DNA of 64,000 bases from CAYOWQ01 sp964407695 (GTDB taxonomy: Bacteria; Planctomycetota; Phycisphaerae; Phycisphaerales; SM1A02): contig CAYOWQ010000001.1 in NCBI GenBank assembly GCA_964407695.1, forward strand, positions 558,001 through 622,000, given 5' to 3'. The notes under the pieces are model-generated. The model had not been told where the DNA came from and searched no databases. It saw nothing but the letters and a program-made list of their open reading frames with translations. The stretch's first letter is position 1, and each line of letters starts with the position of its first letter. Of this stretch, positions 17,972 through 27,741 are shown in pieces. Both the position numbers and the translations under genes were made by a program.

Positions 17972-19192
17972 GTGAAAACAACGCCAATCAAGGTTTGGTC
18001 AGGAACGATCTGCGGCCTTCTCGCGGCCGCGTCAGTCGAGGCGGGCGACGCTGCGGCGCCGCCAAAATTTCGTCTCACCGACCTTGGCATCCTCCGCGGC
18101 GGCAATCAGAGCGCTGCGTTTGCCGTCACCGACACCGGCATCGTCGTGGGTCAATCAACCGGGACCGAATCAATGGTGTATTCGCACGCCGTGGCGTGGA
18201 ACATTCTCGACGCCGGGGTTGAGATCGTTGACATCTCAGGCCTCGGTTTGAGTGGGGCCGTTGCGCGAGCGGCGAATGACGCAGGAGAAGTAGTCGGCAT
18301 CAGCGATGCCATTGGGTTGAACGCGTTTCTGTGGACATCGGGCGATGTGAATCAACTGCCGACCACCTTCCAATGCTGCAGCGAGGGTCTGGGTGTCAAC
18401 AACGCGGGTGTCATTGTCGGCCGTGCCGCCATCAGCCAGGGGGGTACGCCCAATGAAGCAGCGCAGTGGGTAAACGGACAATTCTCGCCGCTTCCGTCCC
18501 TCGGCTTCGCGTACGACATTCCGTACGGCATCAACGACGCAGGCGATGTCGTCGGTTCTGCGTTCGACGGGCAGAGATATCTCCCAGTGATCTGGAGCGG
18601 CGATGGACAGGGCGGCGTCGTTGCTGCACCGCCGGAACCGTTGCCCACCTTCGGCGGGTTCTTTTCGGAAGCGCTGGCGATCAACAATGCAGGGGTCATC
18701 GTGGGCTTCTCGCCTAAAGCAACCGGCGGCAGCCATGCAGCGGTGTGGGTGAATGGCGAGATCGACGAGTTGCCCGGTCTTGGCGGTTTCAGTTCAGTTG
18801 CTTCCGGGATCAATGATGCGGGCTGGATCGTTGGATACGCGGCGAAGCCCGGCCTCGGCGCCCAGGCGATGCTGTGGATCGACGGCGTGGGGCACGACCT
18901 GAACACCCTGCTCGCCAGTGCGCCTCCAGGAACGACCCTGACCGATGCTCGCGGCGTCAACGAATCAGGTTGGATCGTCGGTGAGGGGGTCATTGACGGG
19001 CAGATACGGGCATTCCTGCTGAGGCCGGTGCCTGCAGCCGATCTCAATGCTGACGGCGTTGTAGACGGGGCCGACCTCGGACTCCTCCTTGGTTCATGGG
19101 GCCGCTGTGGCGATTGCAGTGCTGATCTCGACTCGGACGGCGTCGTGAATGGCGGCGACCTCGGGCTTCTGCTTGCAGCATGGACCGGCTGA
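17972..19192 (+). CDS. HAF-repeat secreted protein with dockerin-like end
   Basis: 406 residues from a GTG start preceded by GAAAGGAAG. The N-terminus VKTTPIKVWSGTICGLLAAAS is a signal peptide. At least seven copies of an INDAG-x-VVG type repeat (AANDAGEVVG, VNNAGVIVG, INDAGDVVG, INNAGVIVG, INDAGWIVG, VNESGWIVG) match the HAF extracellular repeat family, probably a beta-propeller. Two dockerin-like loops (DLNADGVVDGADLGLLL, DLDSDGVVNGGDLGLLL) end it. It is divergent from the preceding dockerin protein. Confidence 0.85.
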   Translation: MKTTPIKVWSGTICGLLAAASVEAGDAAAPPKFRLTDLGILRGGNQSAAFAVTDTGIVVGQSTGTESMVYSHAVAWNILDAGVEIVDISGLGLSGAVARAANDAGEVVGISDAIGLNAFLWTSGDVNQLPTTFQCCSEGLGVNNAGVIVGRAAISQGGTPNEAAQWVNGQFSPLPSLGFAYDIPYGINDAGDVVGSAFDGQRYLPVIWSGDGQGGVVAAPPEPLPTFGGFFSEALAINNAGVIVGFSPKATGGSHAAVWVNGEIDELPGLGGFSSVASGINDAGWIVGYAAKPGLGAQAMLWIDGVGHDLNTLLASAPPGTTLTDARGVNESGWIVGEGVIDGQIRAFLLRPVPAADLNADGVVDGADLGLLLGSWGRCGDCSADLDSDGVVNGGDLGLLLAAWTG

Positions 19193-19299
19193 GCAGCTCA
19201 GAAGAATTGCCATGCTGACCGGTTCAATCGGCCAACTTCCGGCGGGACGCCCCACATGGTCCGTCCCGCCGCGTGCATGGCAATTGAACCTTTATCGTC

Positions 19300-20214
19300 T
19301 CAGCACGAACCCCAGTCACTCAACAGGAGCCCCAGGTCGGCACCGTCCGTCGTGCCGTCGCCGTTGAGATCAGCTCCAGGGGTCGACCAGCCCGAAAGGA
19401 GCAGTCCAAGATCTGCGCCGTCAACCTCTCCATCGCCGTTCAGGTCGCTCGGAGAACCCGGGGCAATCGAGCCGGGCGCTGCGTACATCGATTCAATTTC
19501 GCACGGAAAGAGTGCCCGGTTATAGACCTGCACATCATCGATCAGGCCCTCAAAAAGTCCCGTCGGGGTCGAGCCGACGATGATGCCGCCGACCATGAAC
19601 GCCGCGCTCCCCACGGCGTTGATCACGCTCGGTGACTTCGTTCCCTCCTCGACGCCATCGACATAGATCTTCTCGATCTTGCCCGCGGCATACGTTGAGA
19701 CGACAAAGTGCCAGTCGCCGTCGTTGACGTCGGTGGTGCCAATCGTCTCACCGCCACAGCTGTCTGAAGTGTAGAACCACGCCTTCTTGGGCAATCCATA
19801 GCACCCGCCGCTGCCATTCACTGCATTGAAGTATCCGGCGACGATTCCGGATACATGCCGGCCGACGAACACTCGGCTCCCTGTCGGATCGCCGGGTGTT
19901 GCAAACTTGATCCAGCTGCAGATCGAGAAATTCACACCTCCGGTGAAGGGAAGGATGTTACCCATGTTCACGCAGCCATTGGTGGAGGTGCTGACGTTGA
20001 TGGCTCCGCCGGCAACCCCCGCGGACGGAGCGAACGTGGCACCGCCCACGAGCACGCCATTGGAAGAGCCCGCGCTGTCGAACGCAGTCGGGCCACGGCG
20101 CTCGTCAAATTTCCAATGAGCGACGGGCCCCTGGTTGGCGGCCATGGTCGAGCGGCCGAAGAGGGCCATCGCGGCAAACGCGGGCGCAAAACACGCAAAG
20201 CGGCTCAGAAGCAT
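19300..20214 (-). CDS. LamG/concanavalin-like secreted protein with dockerin-like end
   Basis: 304 residues after GGAGAAAGACCA. The signal peptide is MLLSRFACFAPAFAAMALF...TMAA. Residues about 27-245 fit a LamG-type jelly roll (VAHWKFDE, SICSWIKF, WHFVVSTY, KIYVDGVEEG, LIDDVQVYNRAL), a fold that binds glycans or proteins. Two dockerin-like loops (DLNGDGEVDGADLGLLL, DLNGDGTTDGADLGLLL) close it. Likely surface or secreted adhesin; no catalytic residues seen. Confidence 0.88.
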   Translation of the reverse strand: MLLSRFACFAPAFAAMALFGRSTMAANQGPVAHWKFDERRGPTAFDSAGSSNGVLVGGATFAPSAGVAGGAINVSTSTNGCVNMGNILPFTGGVNFSICSWIKFATPGDPTGSRVFVGRHVSGIVAGYFNAVNGSGGCYGLPKKAWFYTSDSCGGETIGTTDVNDGDWHFVVSTYAAGKIEKIYVDGVEEGTKSPSVINAVGSAAFMVGGIIVGSTPTGLFEGLIDDVQVYNRALFPCEIESMYAAPGSIAPGSPSDLNGDGEVDGADLGLLLSGWSTPGADLNGDGTTDGADLGLLLSDWGSC

Positions 20215-20492
20215 TGGTCTTTCTCCGTCGATTGATCTCGCAGACCTGGGAAGGGCAAGGATAAACCCGACCAAGGCGCTCCATCTGATTTTACAGGCAT
20301 ACGGCCGGCAATCACCAGAATTCAGGCATGAGACCGCAGAATGTTGACTTCTCGGACGCTGCACCGGCCCAGGCAACCTTCGCATCGCAGGACAGCTGTT
20401 TGAACGCCAATCACGCGGAGTCAATTCGGAATTCTGGCAGAATCCGACATGCGCCAGGCGGATCTTGACGTCTCCACTTTCGGACCAGCCCT

Positions 20493-21014
20493 TTGACCGC
20501 CACCCCTGAGACATCCTCACCCGCAGACTGGTCCGACTTCTTCCTTCGCCACGAACGCACCATGACCGCCTTCGCCCTCAGTCTCGTTCGCCAGCCTGCC
20601 GACGCGGCCGACCTCATCCAGAGCACGCTGACGCGACTGATTGAAAAGCGGGTCCTGCCTTCGGTTCCGCTCGCGTATGTGCTGACCACCATGAAGCGGT
20701 TGGTGCATGATCGCGTGCGCCGGCGCCGGAGCGCCTCAACGGTGTCTTTCGCGGAAGCGCTGTTTCCCGGTGTCGCGATCGAGCCATCGGACAGGATCGA
20801 CGAGTCGCGCCGGTTGATTGACGCCGTCGCTCGACTCAGCGATGACGAGGCGGAAGTCATATTGCTCCACACCATCGCCGATCTTTCGCTGCGAGACCTC
20901 GCCTCGGTGCTCGGAAAACCCTTGGGAACCGTGGCGACGCTGCATCGCCGCGGGATGGCGCGATTGGCGGAAATCCTGGCCGACGACCAGAGACGTGCGG
21001 AGGTGCGGCCATGA
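20493..21014 (+). CDS. ECF-type RNA polymerase sigma factor
   Basis: 173 residues. Sigma region 2 is recognisable (FALSLVRQPADAADLIQSTL, PLAYVLTTMKRLVHDR), and region 4 is LSDDEAEVILLHTIADLSLRDLASVLGKPLGTVATLHRRG. The only start that keeps region 2 intact is TTG at 20493, since an in-frame stop lies upstream at 20466; the first ATG at 20562 would truncate the domain. The stop overlaps the next gene by ATGA, so the two are translated together, as sigma/anti-sigma pairs usually are. Confidence 0.88.
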   Translation: MTATPETSSPADWSDFFLRHERTMTAFALSLVRQPADAADLIQSTLTRLIEKRVLPSVPLAYVLTTMKRLVHDRVRRRRSASTVSFAEALFPGVAIEPSDRIDESRRLIDAVARLSDDEAEVILLHTIADLSLRDLASVLGKPLGTVATLHRRGMARLAEILADDQRRAEVRP

Positions 21015-21421
21015 ATTCCGACCGGAGTCACGATCCAAATGGCGATCTCGATGCGCGGCTTCGTGAGCTGCCGATCCAATCAATCGGTTCAGAAGCGCGC
21101 GACCGCCTGCTTGCCGGCATCGCCGCTGCGGAGCGCTCCGCTGTGATTCGCTCGGGCTCGCGACCGTTCCGCTGGCCGTTGGCGATCGCCGCCGCAGCGC
21201 TGCTCATCACCATGGCGGGCGTGATTCGCCTCGGACTGTCCATCCCGCACCGCAACGGCCCACCCACCGGCGGGTCCCCAACGCAAACGCCCGTGCGGAT
21301 GGCGATCAACGCCCCCGGTCTCCATGCAGGCGGCCGCACCAGTGAAATCAACATCGAACGCTGGCGCATCCTGCACCAGTCACCTCAGAACACGCTCGAC
21401 CCTCGGAGCACTCAGCCATGA
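21011..21421 (+). CDS. Single-TM protein, probable anti-sigma factor
   Basis: 136 residues: about 50 soluble residues with helical DARLRELPIQSIGSEARDRLLAGI, one membrane helix (about 54-76), and an extracytoplasmic Pro/Thr-rich tail. It lacks the HxxxCxxC zinc anti-sigma motif. It overlaps the sigma gene upstream and the next gene downstream, both by 4 nt, so the anti-sigma call rests on position and topology. Confidence 0.6.
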   Translation: MNSDRSHDPNGDLDARLRELPIQSIGSEARDRLLAGIAAAERSAVIRSGSRPFRWPLAIAAAALLITMAGVIRLGLSIPHRNGPPTGGSPTQTPVRMAINAPGLHAGGRTSEINIERWRILHQSPQNTLDPRSTQP

Positions 21422-22299
21422 GCCGAATCCTCGCCCATCCCATCCTTGCCTGCGCAATTCTCTGCTCTGCCTCGCTGTCGTCGATTGCGGCATCGCCCAT
21501 TGCCGACGAGCCACCCATCCTGATCAGCCTCCGCGTGATTCAGATCGATCAGGATCAGTTGAGCGGCGAAGACCTCGACCAGGGTATCGCGGCCCTCTCG
21601 TATTCGGGCGTGCCCGCGGGCTTTCGCGGCGAGCTCCCTGAGGGCCACGCTCCCGTGCCCGATGCGGTCGCCGAGCTGACGCTGACTACCCAGTCAGCCG
21701 ATGGTTCATCAACCGTGCTCAAGACTCCCGCGATGGGCATGGGGTTTGTCTTCAACGGCAGCGCGATCAAGCTTGGTGAACGCACGTGCCCCGTGAGCGA
21801 TTCGTCGATGAACCTGCCGGAGCCGGGCGCTTCGGATTCGCCCAGCCCTGCGGGTTCACCCACCGCTGACCCGGCGTTCAAGGTGCTCACCGCTCCGCGA
21901 CTGCTCGTCAACCCCGGCCAGCAGGCGGAACTTACCGTGGGCCGGCCGGTCACCTACCTCGAACCCACGGCCGACGGCCTCTTCCGTGCCCTCGACCTGC
22001 AGGAGTCGTTCGAGGGCCTCACGTTCAAGACCGTGGCGAACCACGATGCGGAAGGGCGAGTCGTCCTCAGCAGTCTCGACCTCACGCTTTCCGAAGTCTC
22101 ATCGCGGCTGCCGGTGCCCGGCCTCAACCTCGACGCCGGCCGACCGCTGATGCGCACTGCCGAGGTGACCGCCACGATGACCCTGCCCGACGGCATGGCT
22201 GCGGTGGTGCCGTTCATGGATGGCGGCGCCAGGCCGAAGCTTCGACTCCTCGTCCTGATCTCGGCGAAGGATGCGAAGGGGGAGCCGGGGGCTCGATAG
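21418..22299 (+). CDS. Exported secretin-like protein
   Basis: 293 residues with a signal peptide (ILACAILCSASLSSIAA). The C-terminal half (VLTAPRLLVNPGQQAELTVGRPV, VVLSSLDLTLSEVS, MTLPDGMAAVVPFMDG, LLVLISA) follows the order of strands seen in the C-terminal domain of type II/III secretins. It is too short to form a pore on its own and has no N0-N3 modules that I can see. Third gene of the sigma operon, joined by an ATGA overlap. It may be an envelope sensor or a divergent secretin domain. Confidence 0.55.
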   Translation: MSRILAHPILACAILCSASLSSIAASPIADEPPILISLRVIQIDQDQLSGEDLDQGIAALSYSGVPAGFRGELPEGHAPVPDAVAELTLTTQSADGSSTVLKTPAMGMGFVFNGSAIKLGERTCPVSDSSMNLPEPGASDSPSPAGSPTADPAFKVLTAPRLLVNPGQQAELTVGRPVTYLEPTADGLFRALDLQESFEGLTFKTVANHDAEGRVVLSSLDLTLSEVSSRLPVPGLNLDAGRPLMRTAEVTATMTLPDGMAAVVPFMDGGARPKLRLLVLISAKDAKGEPGAR

Positions 22300-22559
22300 A
22301 GGCTGCCGAGCCAATGCCGCTTCGATTCCACCCTCTAACAATGGTGTGGAAGAGGATCACCCTCGGGTGAATTCGGGCGAATGTCTGGCGTCATTATCGG
22401 ATATTGACCCATAACGATGATGCTGCTCCCGTCTGAGTGGCAGAGTCTTGGCGGGCACAGCGCAACCTGCGAACGATTTTGTTGTATCGCGATGCACCGA
22501 TCAGTACCATCGATCATGCACCGTTGGAGTCGTGTCTCCCGGAAGCAAGGAGCACTCTC

Positions 22560-23573
22560 ATGAATACTCGAACTTGTTCGTGGCAGGTTGGAATCGCGAC
22601 GGCCCTTCTTGCGGTCTGGGGGACCGATTCGCTTTACGGTCAGAGGCCATCGGCTCCGCCTTCCTCGGAGAGCCAGGCCCGACCCTCCGTTGCAGGACCG
22701 AAGGAATCCAACTCGATCATCATCGGCTTGCAGAGACAGTGCGATCAGGAGTTGAACGCGGAGTACTTCCGGGTGTTCATCAATGTTGATTTGCCTGGCG
22801 TTACAGGCGTCTCGAACATCAGCGTTACGACTGGCGGAGGGTTCAGACTGCCGAATCTCAATGAGGGCGACGATGAAATCAACGTGTCGAATCTTGCTGA
22901 GGCGAAGTCGGTGGCGAGCGGAACGTGGACGATCGAGGTGGATGGTCAGATGCCCAGCGTTTCGACCTTTGAATTCGACGCGACCGATTTTGTGGATTCT
23001 GATTTCTTTACCTGTCCGACACTGCTTGTTCCGGCGATGGCCGGAGGCGAAGTTGTTCCGCAGGATGTTGTGTTCAGCTGGCAACCGCCGGCAAGCGGTC
23101 CTTATCCGGTGTATGTCGTGAACACGTTTCTTGATGTCACCACTCGACATGGAATCAGCGAAGGTCCATCCGTGTTCCTCGATCCGCGGGCAACCTCCTG
23201 GGATCCGCGCGAAGAACTTCCATTGGGCCCGGCATTGGTCGGCGTTGGCTACTACTCACTCGGAAGCTCGGATCAGGTAAGTTCGATCCAGGTGACAGCC
23301 GGCGACATTGTCTGGGGTGTGTCGTTCTTTGCGCCAAGGGGCTATCCCGACGCGACACCCCTGGTTGCGGTCGGCGGCGAGACCCACGTGCCGTTCGTCA
23401 TTTCGGAATCTTCCGGTGTGACCGGCGATCTCAACGGCGACAACGTGGTGAACGGAGCCGATCTTGGCTTGCTCCTGGCGGCATGGAATTCGAACGACCC
23501 TGCGGCTGACTTGAACGACGATGGAAATGTTGACGGTGCCGATCTCGGTCTGTTGTTGGGGGCGTGGACGTAG
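22560..23573 (+). CDS. Secreted protein with C-terminal dockerin-like pair
   Basis: 337 residues after AAGGAGCACTCTC. Signal peptide MNTRTCSWQVGIATALLAVWG. The body is beta-rich (FRVFINVDLPGV, VVFSWQPPASGPYPVYVVNTF) without a recognised family. The last ~50 residues carry DLNGDNVVNGADLGLLL and DLNDDGNVDGADLGLLL. Fifth member of the dockerin-like set in this stretch. Confidence 0.8.
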   Translation: MNTRTCSWQVGIATALLAVWGTDSLYGQRPSAPPSSESQARPSVAGPKESNSIIIGLQRQCDQELNAEYFRVFINVDLPGVTGVSNISVTTGGGFRLPNLNEGDDEINVSNLAEAKSVASGTWTIEVDGQMPSVSTFEFDATDFVDSDFFTCPTLLVPAMAGGEVVPQDVVFSWQPPASGPYPVYVVNTFLDVTTRHGISEGPSVFLDPRATSWDPREELPLGPALVGVGYYSLGSSDQVSSIQVTAGDIVWGVSFFAPRGYPDATPLVAVGGETHVPFVISESSGVTGDLNGDNVVNGADLGLLLAAWNSNDPAADLNDDGNVDGADLGLLLGAWT

Positions 23574-23638
23574 CCGAACATCGCGAGTGTCCCTCCGATT
23601 CCGGTTTGCCGTTGCGGCCTTGAATTCATCAGGAACAC

Positions 23639-23664
23639 AGCCGGACGGCTTTCGCCGTCCGGCT
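23639..23664. terminator. Perfect 11-bp hairpin between convergent genes
   Basis: AGCCGGACGGC (23639-23649), loop TTTC, GCCGTCCGGCT (23654-23664). It lies between the dockerin gene and groEL, which converge. The U-tract after it is poor, so it may act as a bidirectional terminator or belong to the dispersed hairpin set. Confidence 0.6.
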
Positions 23665-23723
23665 GCATTTCGACACTACGAGAATCTGAACCTCGGAAGC
23701 ATGAGCACGGGCTGTCGAGCATC

Positions 23724-23772
23724 ACCGGCGGGACGCCGGTGCCACCATGTGGAGCGGGCCGGGACGGCCCGC
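23724..23772. repeat. Two hairpins with the same GGGAC loop
   Basis: ACCGGC-GGGAC-GCCGGT (23724-23740) and GCGGGCC-GGGAC-GGCCCGC (23754-23772). Stems differ but the loop is identical. Related hairpins occur at 25799-25819 (loop GAGAC) and near 51500 (loop GGGAC on the minus strand). Confidence 0.65.
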
Positions 23773-23787
23773 CCACCTTGATGCCAA

Positions 23788-25428
<1,641 letters not shown>

Positions 25429-25454
25429 GGGTATCTCCAGTTCGTTCTTGCAAG

Positions 25455-25511
25455 GCAGGGTTTCGCCCTGCGAGGGTCATTTGTCTGAGCACGGCAGGCT
25501 GGAAGCCTGCC
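25455..25511. repeat. Two short hairpins upstream of groEL
   Basis: GCAGGG-TTTCG-CCCTGC (25455-25471) and GGCAGGCT-GGA-AGCCTGCC (25493-25511), between groEL and the small ORF. They could affect groEL mRNA processing or be dispersed repeat copies. Confidence 0.55.
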
Positions 25512-25517
25512 CTACGG

Positions 25518-25721
25518 TTAGCCGATCTCGATCCAGGCGACGCGTTCGGCGTCAACCAGGTACACGTGCGAGCCGTCGGTGATCTTGACGATCTTGTCCG
25601 CCTCGGCGGGAATCAGCAGCGCCCTTTTGACGATGCAGGTGTCGGCGTGATCGAATTCGATACGCACGTCACGCTGTCCGTTGAGTTCGCCGAATGCCTG
25701 GCGGAGTTGATCGGGGGTCAT
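25518..25721 (-). CDS. Small protein between groES and groEL
   Basis: 67 residues, MTPDQLRQAFGELNG..., with a strand pattern (DVRIEFDHADTCIVKRALLIP, SHVYLVDAERVAWIEIG) that looks like a small beta-barrel. Not recognised. It is on the same strand as both chaperonin genes, so it is likely co-transcribed. Coding nature is supported by its composition and by filling the gap cleanly. Confidence 0.55.
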   Translation of the reverse strand: MTPDQLRQAFGELNGQRDVRIEFDHADTCIVKRALLIPAEADKIVKITDGSHVYLVDAERVAWIEIG

Positions 25722-25798
25722 GGGGAAACGCTGAATCGTCCAAAATGTCGAATCGTCCAGTACAAGCAGTGGGGTGGTCGTCTCGACCAGCCGTTCCT

Positions 25799-25819
25799 GT
25801 CGGGCCGAGACGGCCCGAC
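25799..25819. repeat. Hairpin GTCGGGCC-GAGAC-GGCCCGAC
   Basis: Perfect 8-bp stem with loop GAGAC directly past the groES stop. Same architecture as the hairpins at 23724-23772. It may also end or attenuate the groES transcript. Confidence 0.6.
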
Positions 25820-25826
25820 CACCTGG

Positions 25827-26120
25827 TCAGCCTTCAATGACGGCAAGAATGTCGTCCTCGGTCATGATGAGATAGGGTTCGCTGTCGATCTTGACCTCGG
25901 TGCCGGAGTACGACGTGAAGATCACGGCATCGCCCTTCTTCACGGTGAACGGCATGTACTTGCCAGTGTCCTTGTTCAGGATGCCGCTGCCGGTGGCGAT
26001 CACTTTGCCCTGCTTGGGTTTGTCCTTGGCGGATTCGGGAAGAAAGATGCCGCTGTCGGTCTTGGTTGCGGCCTCGTCGCGCTTGACGAGAATCTTGTCG
26101 CCGAGGGGTCGAATCTTCAT
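25827..26120 (-). CDS. groES: Co-chaperonin GroES
   Basis: 97 residues: MKIRPLGDKILVKRDE, the mobile loop region ATKTDSGIFLPESAKDKP, and the C-terminal EDDILAVIEG. It forms the seven-membered lid of GroEL. TGGAGAGAACGTC precedes the ATG. The upstream receiver-like gene ends 64 nt before it and may share the transcript. Confidence 0.97.
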   Translation of the reverse strand: MKIRPLGDKILVKRDEAATKTDSGIFLPESAKDKPKQGKVIATGSGILNKDTGKYMPFTVKKGDAVIFTSYSGTEVKIDSEPYLIMTEDDILAVIEG

Positions 26121-26184
26121 GACGTTCTCTCCAGAGAATGAAAAAGGGGTTCAGGGTTCGGGGAAAGAGAAAAGCCGGCGCGGG

Positions 26185-26757
26185 TCAGGCCCGATACGTC
26201 GGCGGGTTGTTGCCAGAAGGTGGAGGGGGAATGGTGGGATTACCCTGGCCCGACGCGGGCCAGATGTTGGCATAGTGGCGCTGCAGGATGCGGCGAAGCA
26301 CCTCCAGCATCGATTCCAGCCGCACGGGCCGATCGAGGACGGCGAAAGCGCCTTCGCGAAGCGCATCAGCCAGGGTGCGGGCACTCTCCCGGGCCGAGGC
26401 CTGCGGCGGGCGAACGACGACGGTCGGGGGCGGTTGGTCGAGCCGGCGCAGCAACTGAAGAACGCGCGGGCCTGCCGGCTGAGCGGCAGTGCCGGCCTGA
26501 AGCGGAATAGCGAGATCGACGACGGCGATGTGCACCGTCAGCTTTTGGATGGCCTGGGTGGCCTCCTGGCCGGAGCCAACCTGAACGCAGCGAATGCCCA
26601 TCGGCTCGAGCAGCCGGGGAAGCTGTTCAGCGAAGGATTGCTGTTGCCAGCCGCCATACGACAGGAGCAGATTGAGCCGCGGCAGCGCATCGCACCCACC
26701 CGCCGTTGGAGCGGAGCAGTTGGGTGCATCGTGATATTGGTGGCGCAGCATCACCAT
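26185..26757 (-). CDS. Receiver-like (CheY-fold) protein
   Basis: About 190 residues from ATG 26757; the ORF stays open to 26883 and the true start is uncertain. The core reads LNLLLSYGGWQQQSF, VQVGSGQEATQAIQKL, IAVVDLAIPL with a candidate phospho-Asp, and FAVLDRPVRLESMLEVL, where the usual KP lysine is replaced by Arg. An insert follows the Asp. No output domain is seen; the tail is Pro/Asn-rich. Sits upstream of groES on the same strand. It may be a degenerate single-domain response regulator. Confidence 0.6.
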   Translation of the reverse strand: MVMLRHQYHDAPNCSAPTAGGCDALPRLNLLLSYGGWQQQSFAEQLPRLLEPMGIRCVQVGSGQEATQAIQKLTVHIAVVDLAIPLQAGTAAQPAGPRVLQLLRRLDQPPPTVVVRPPQASARESARTLADALREGAFAVLDRPVRLESMLEVLRRILQRHYANIWPASGQGNPTIPPPPSGNNPPTYRA

Positions 26758-27078
26758 GCTTTGGGCGATGCAACCTGCGCGCCGGATCAAGCAATGGGGA
26801 TTGTGTGCGTAAGCTGCTTGTTTGCAGTGATTTACAGCAGGTTCGCCGACCCTCCTCGGTGACCCGTACTGACAACGCCCCAATCAATTGCTCGATTTTC
26901 TGCCAGTTTGGCAGGCCGGATCGACATCTCCCGTGACCAGAGCGGGTCGACGGCATCCATCCCGCCATCAGGGACACTGCAATCCGCAATGGTTGGAGGG
27001 ATTGCTCGTCCAGATCCTCGGCTGCCGGGGCCTATCATCGCTTCGATCCAACCAACACCACAGAACCAAGGAGTACCC

Positions 27079-27597
27079 ATGACCGTGATGACCGCCGTGC
27101 GACTCGGAGAGGCCCTGATGGCACCCGCCAAGATGTCTTTGGGCTATGCAGACGGATTGTGCAAGGACATTCCGGCCGCGAAATTTGGGCACATGCCGCA
27201 TCCGAAAATGAACCACCCGGCGTTCAACATGGGTCACCTGTCGCTGTATCCGAACCGGCTGATGCAGATGCTGGGTCTGGATCGCCACGTCAAGGAGAAG
27301 GCCGGCTGGGACCTCCTGTTCAAGGCCGGCGTGGAGTGTGTGGAGAACGATGGGCGGTATCCATCCAAGGACGAAATCGTCGAGTTCTATATGGACCGAT
27401 ACAAGACGGTCATTGAGCTCCTTCCTTCCGTCGGAGACGATGTCTTTACCCGAGAAAATCCCGCCGAGGGCCGGTTCAAGGAAATGCTCCCAAGTGTTGG
27501 AAACGTCGCCATTTTCATGCTCACCAGCCACCCCATGATGCACCTTGGCCAGATCAGCGCTTGGAGGCGGGCCATGGGTATGGGTTCGGTGATGTGA
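27079..27597 (+). CDS. DinB-like four-helix protein
   Basis: 172 residues after AAGGAGTACCC. Metal-site histidines typical of the DinB/YfiT superfamily appear in NHPAFNMGHL and TSHPMMHLGQISAWRR. Members are metal-dependent thiol transferases or of unknown function. A second DinB-like protein of the same length is at 48665-49183. Confidence 0.8.
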   Translation: MTVMTAVRLGEALMAPAKMSLGYADGLCKDIPAAKFGHMPHPKMNHPAFNMGHLSLYPNRLMQMLGLDRHVKEKAGWDLLFKAGVECVENDGRYPSKDEIVEFYMDRYKTVIELLPSVGDDVFTRENPAEGRFKEMLPSVGNVAIFMLTSHPMMHLGQISAWRRAMGMGSVM

Positions 27598-27741
27598 CGG
27601 CATTCGGCGAATCATTTGAGATTCCGGTGGAATCGGCGCGACCGAAATCGGTATAAATTGATCGACGGGTCGGCTGTTGCACGGGTCGCAGAGTCCCGGC
27701 GGCCGACCGTGCCCTGTGGGGCTGGAAGGTGGGAGTTTCAA

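Noticed and set aside
22300..22559. Possible riboswitch (GEMM-like GGGCACAGCGCAA) before the dockerin gene
   Set aside because: Only a short stretch resembles the motif. The second conserved half and the pairing could not be found.
26121..26184. CIRCE/HrcA operator before groES
   Set aside because: No TTAGCACTC-N9-GAGTGCTAA or close variant is present between the receiver gene and groES.
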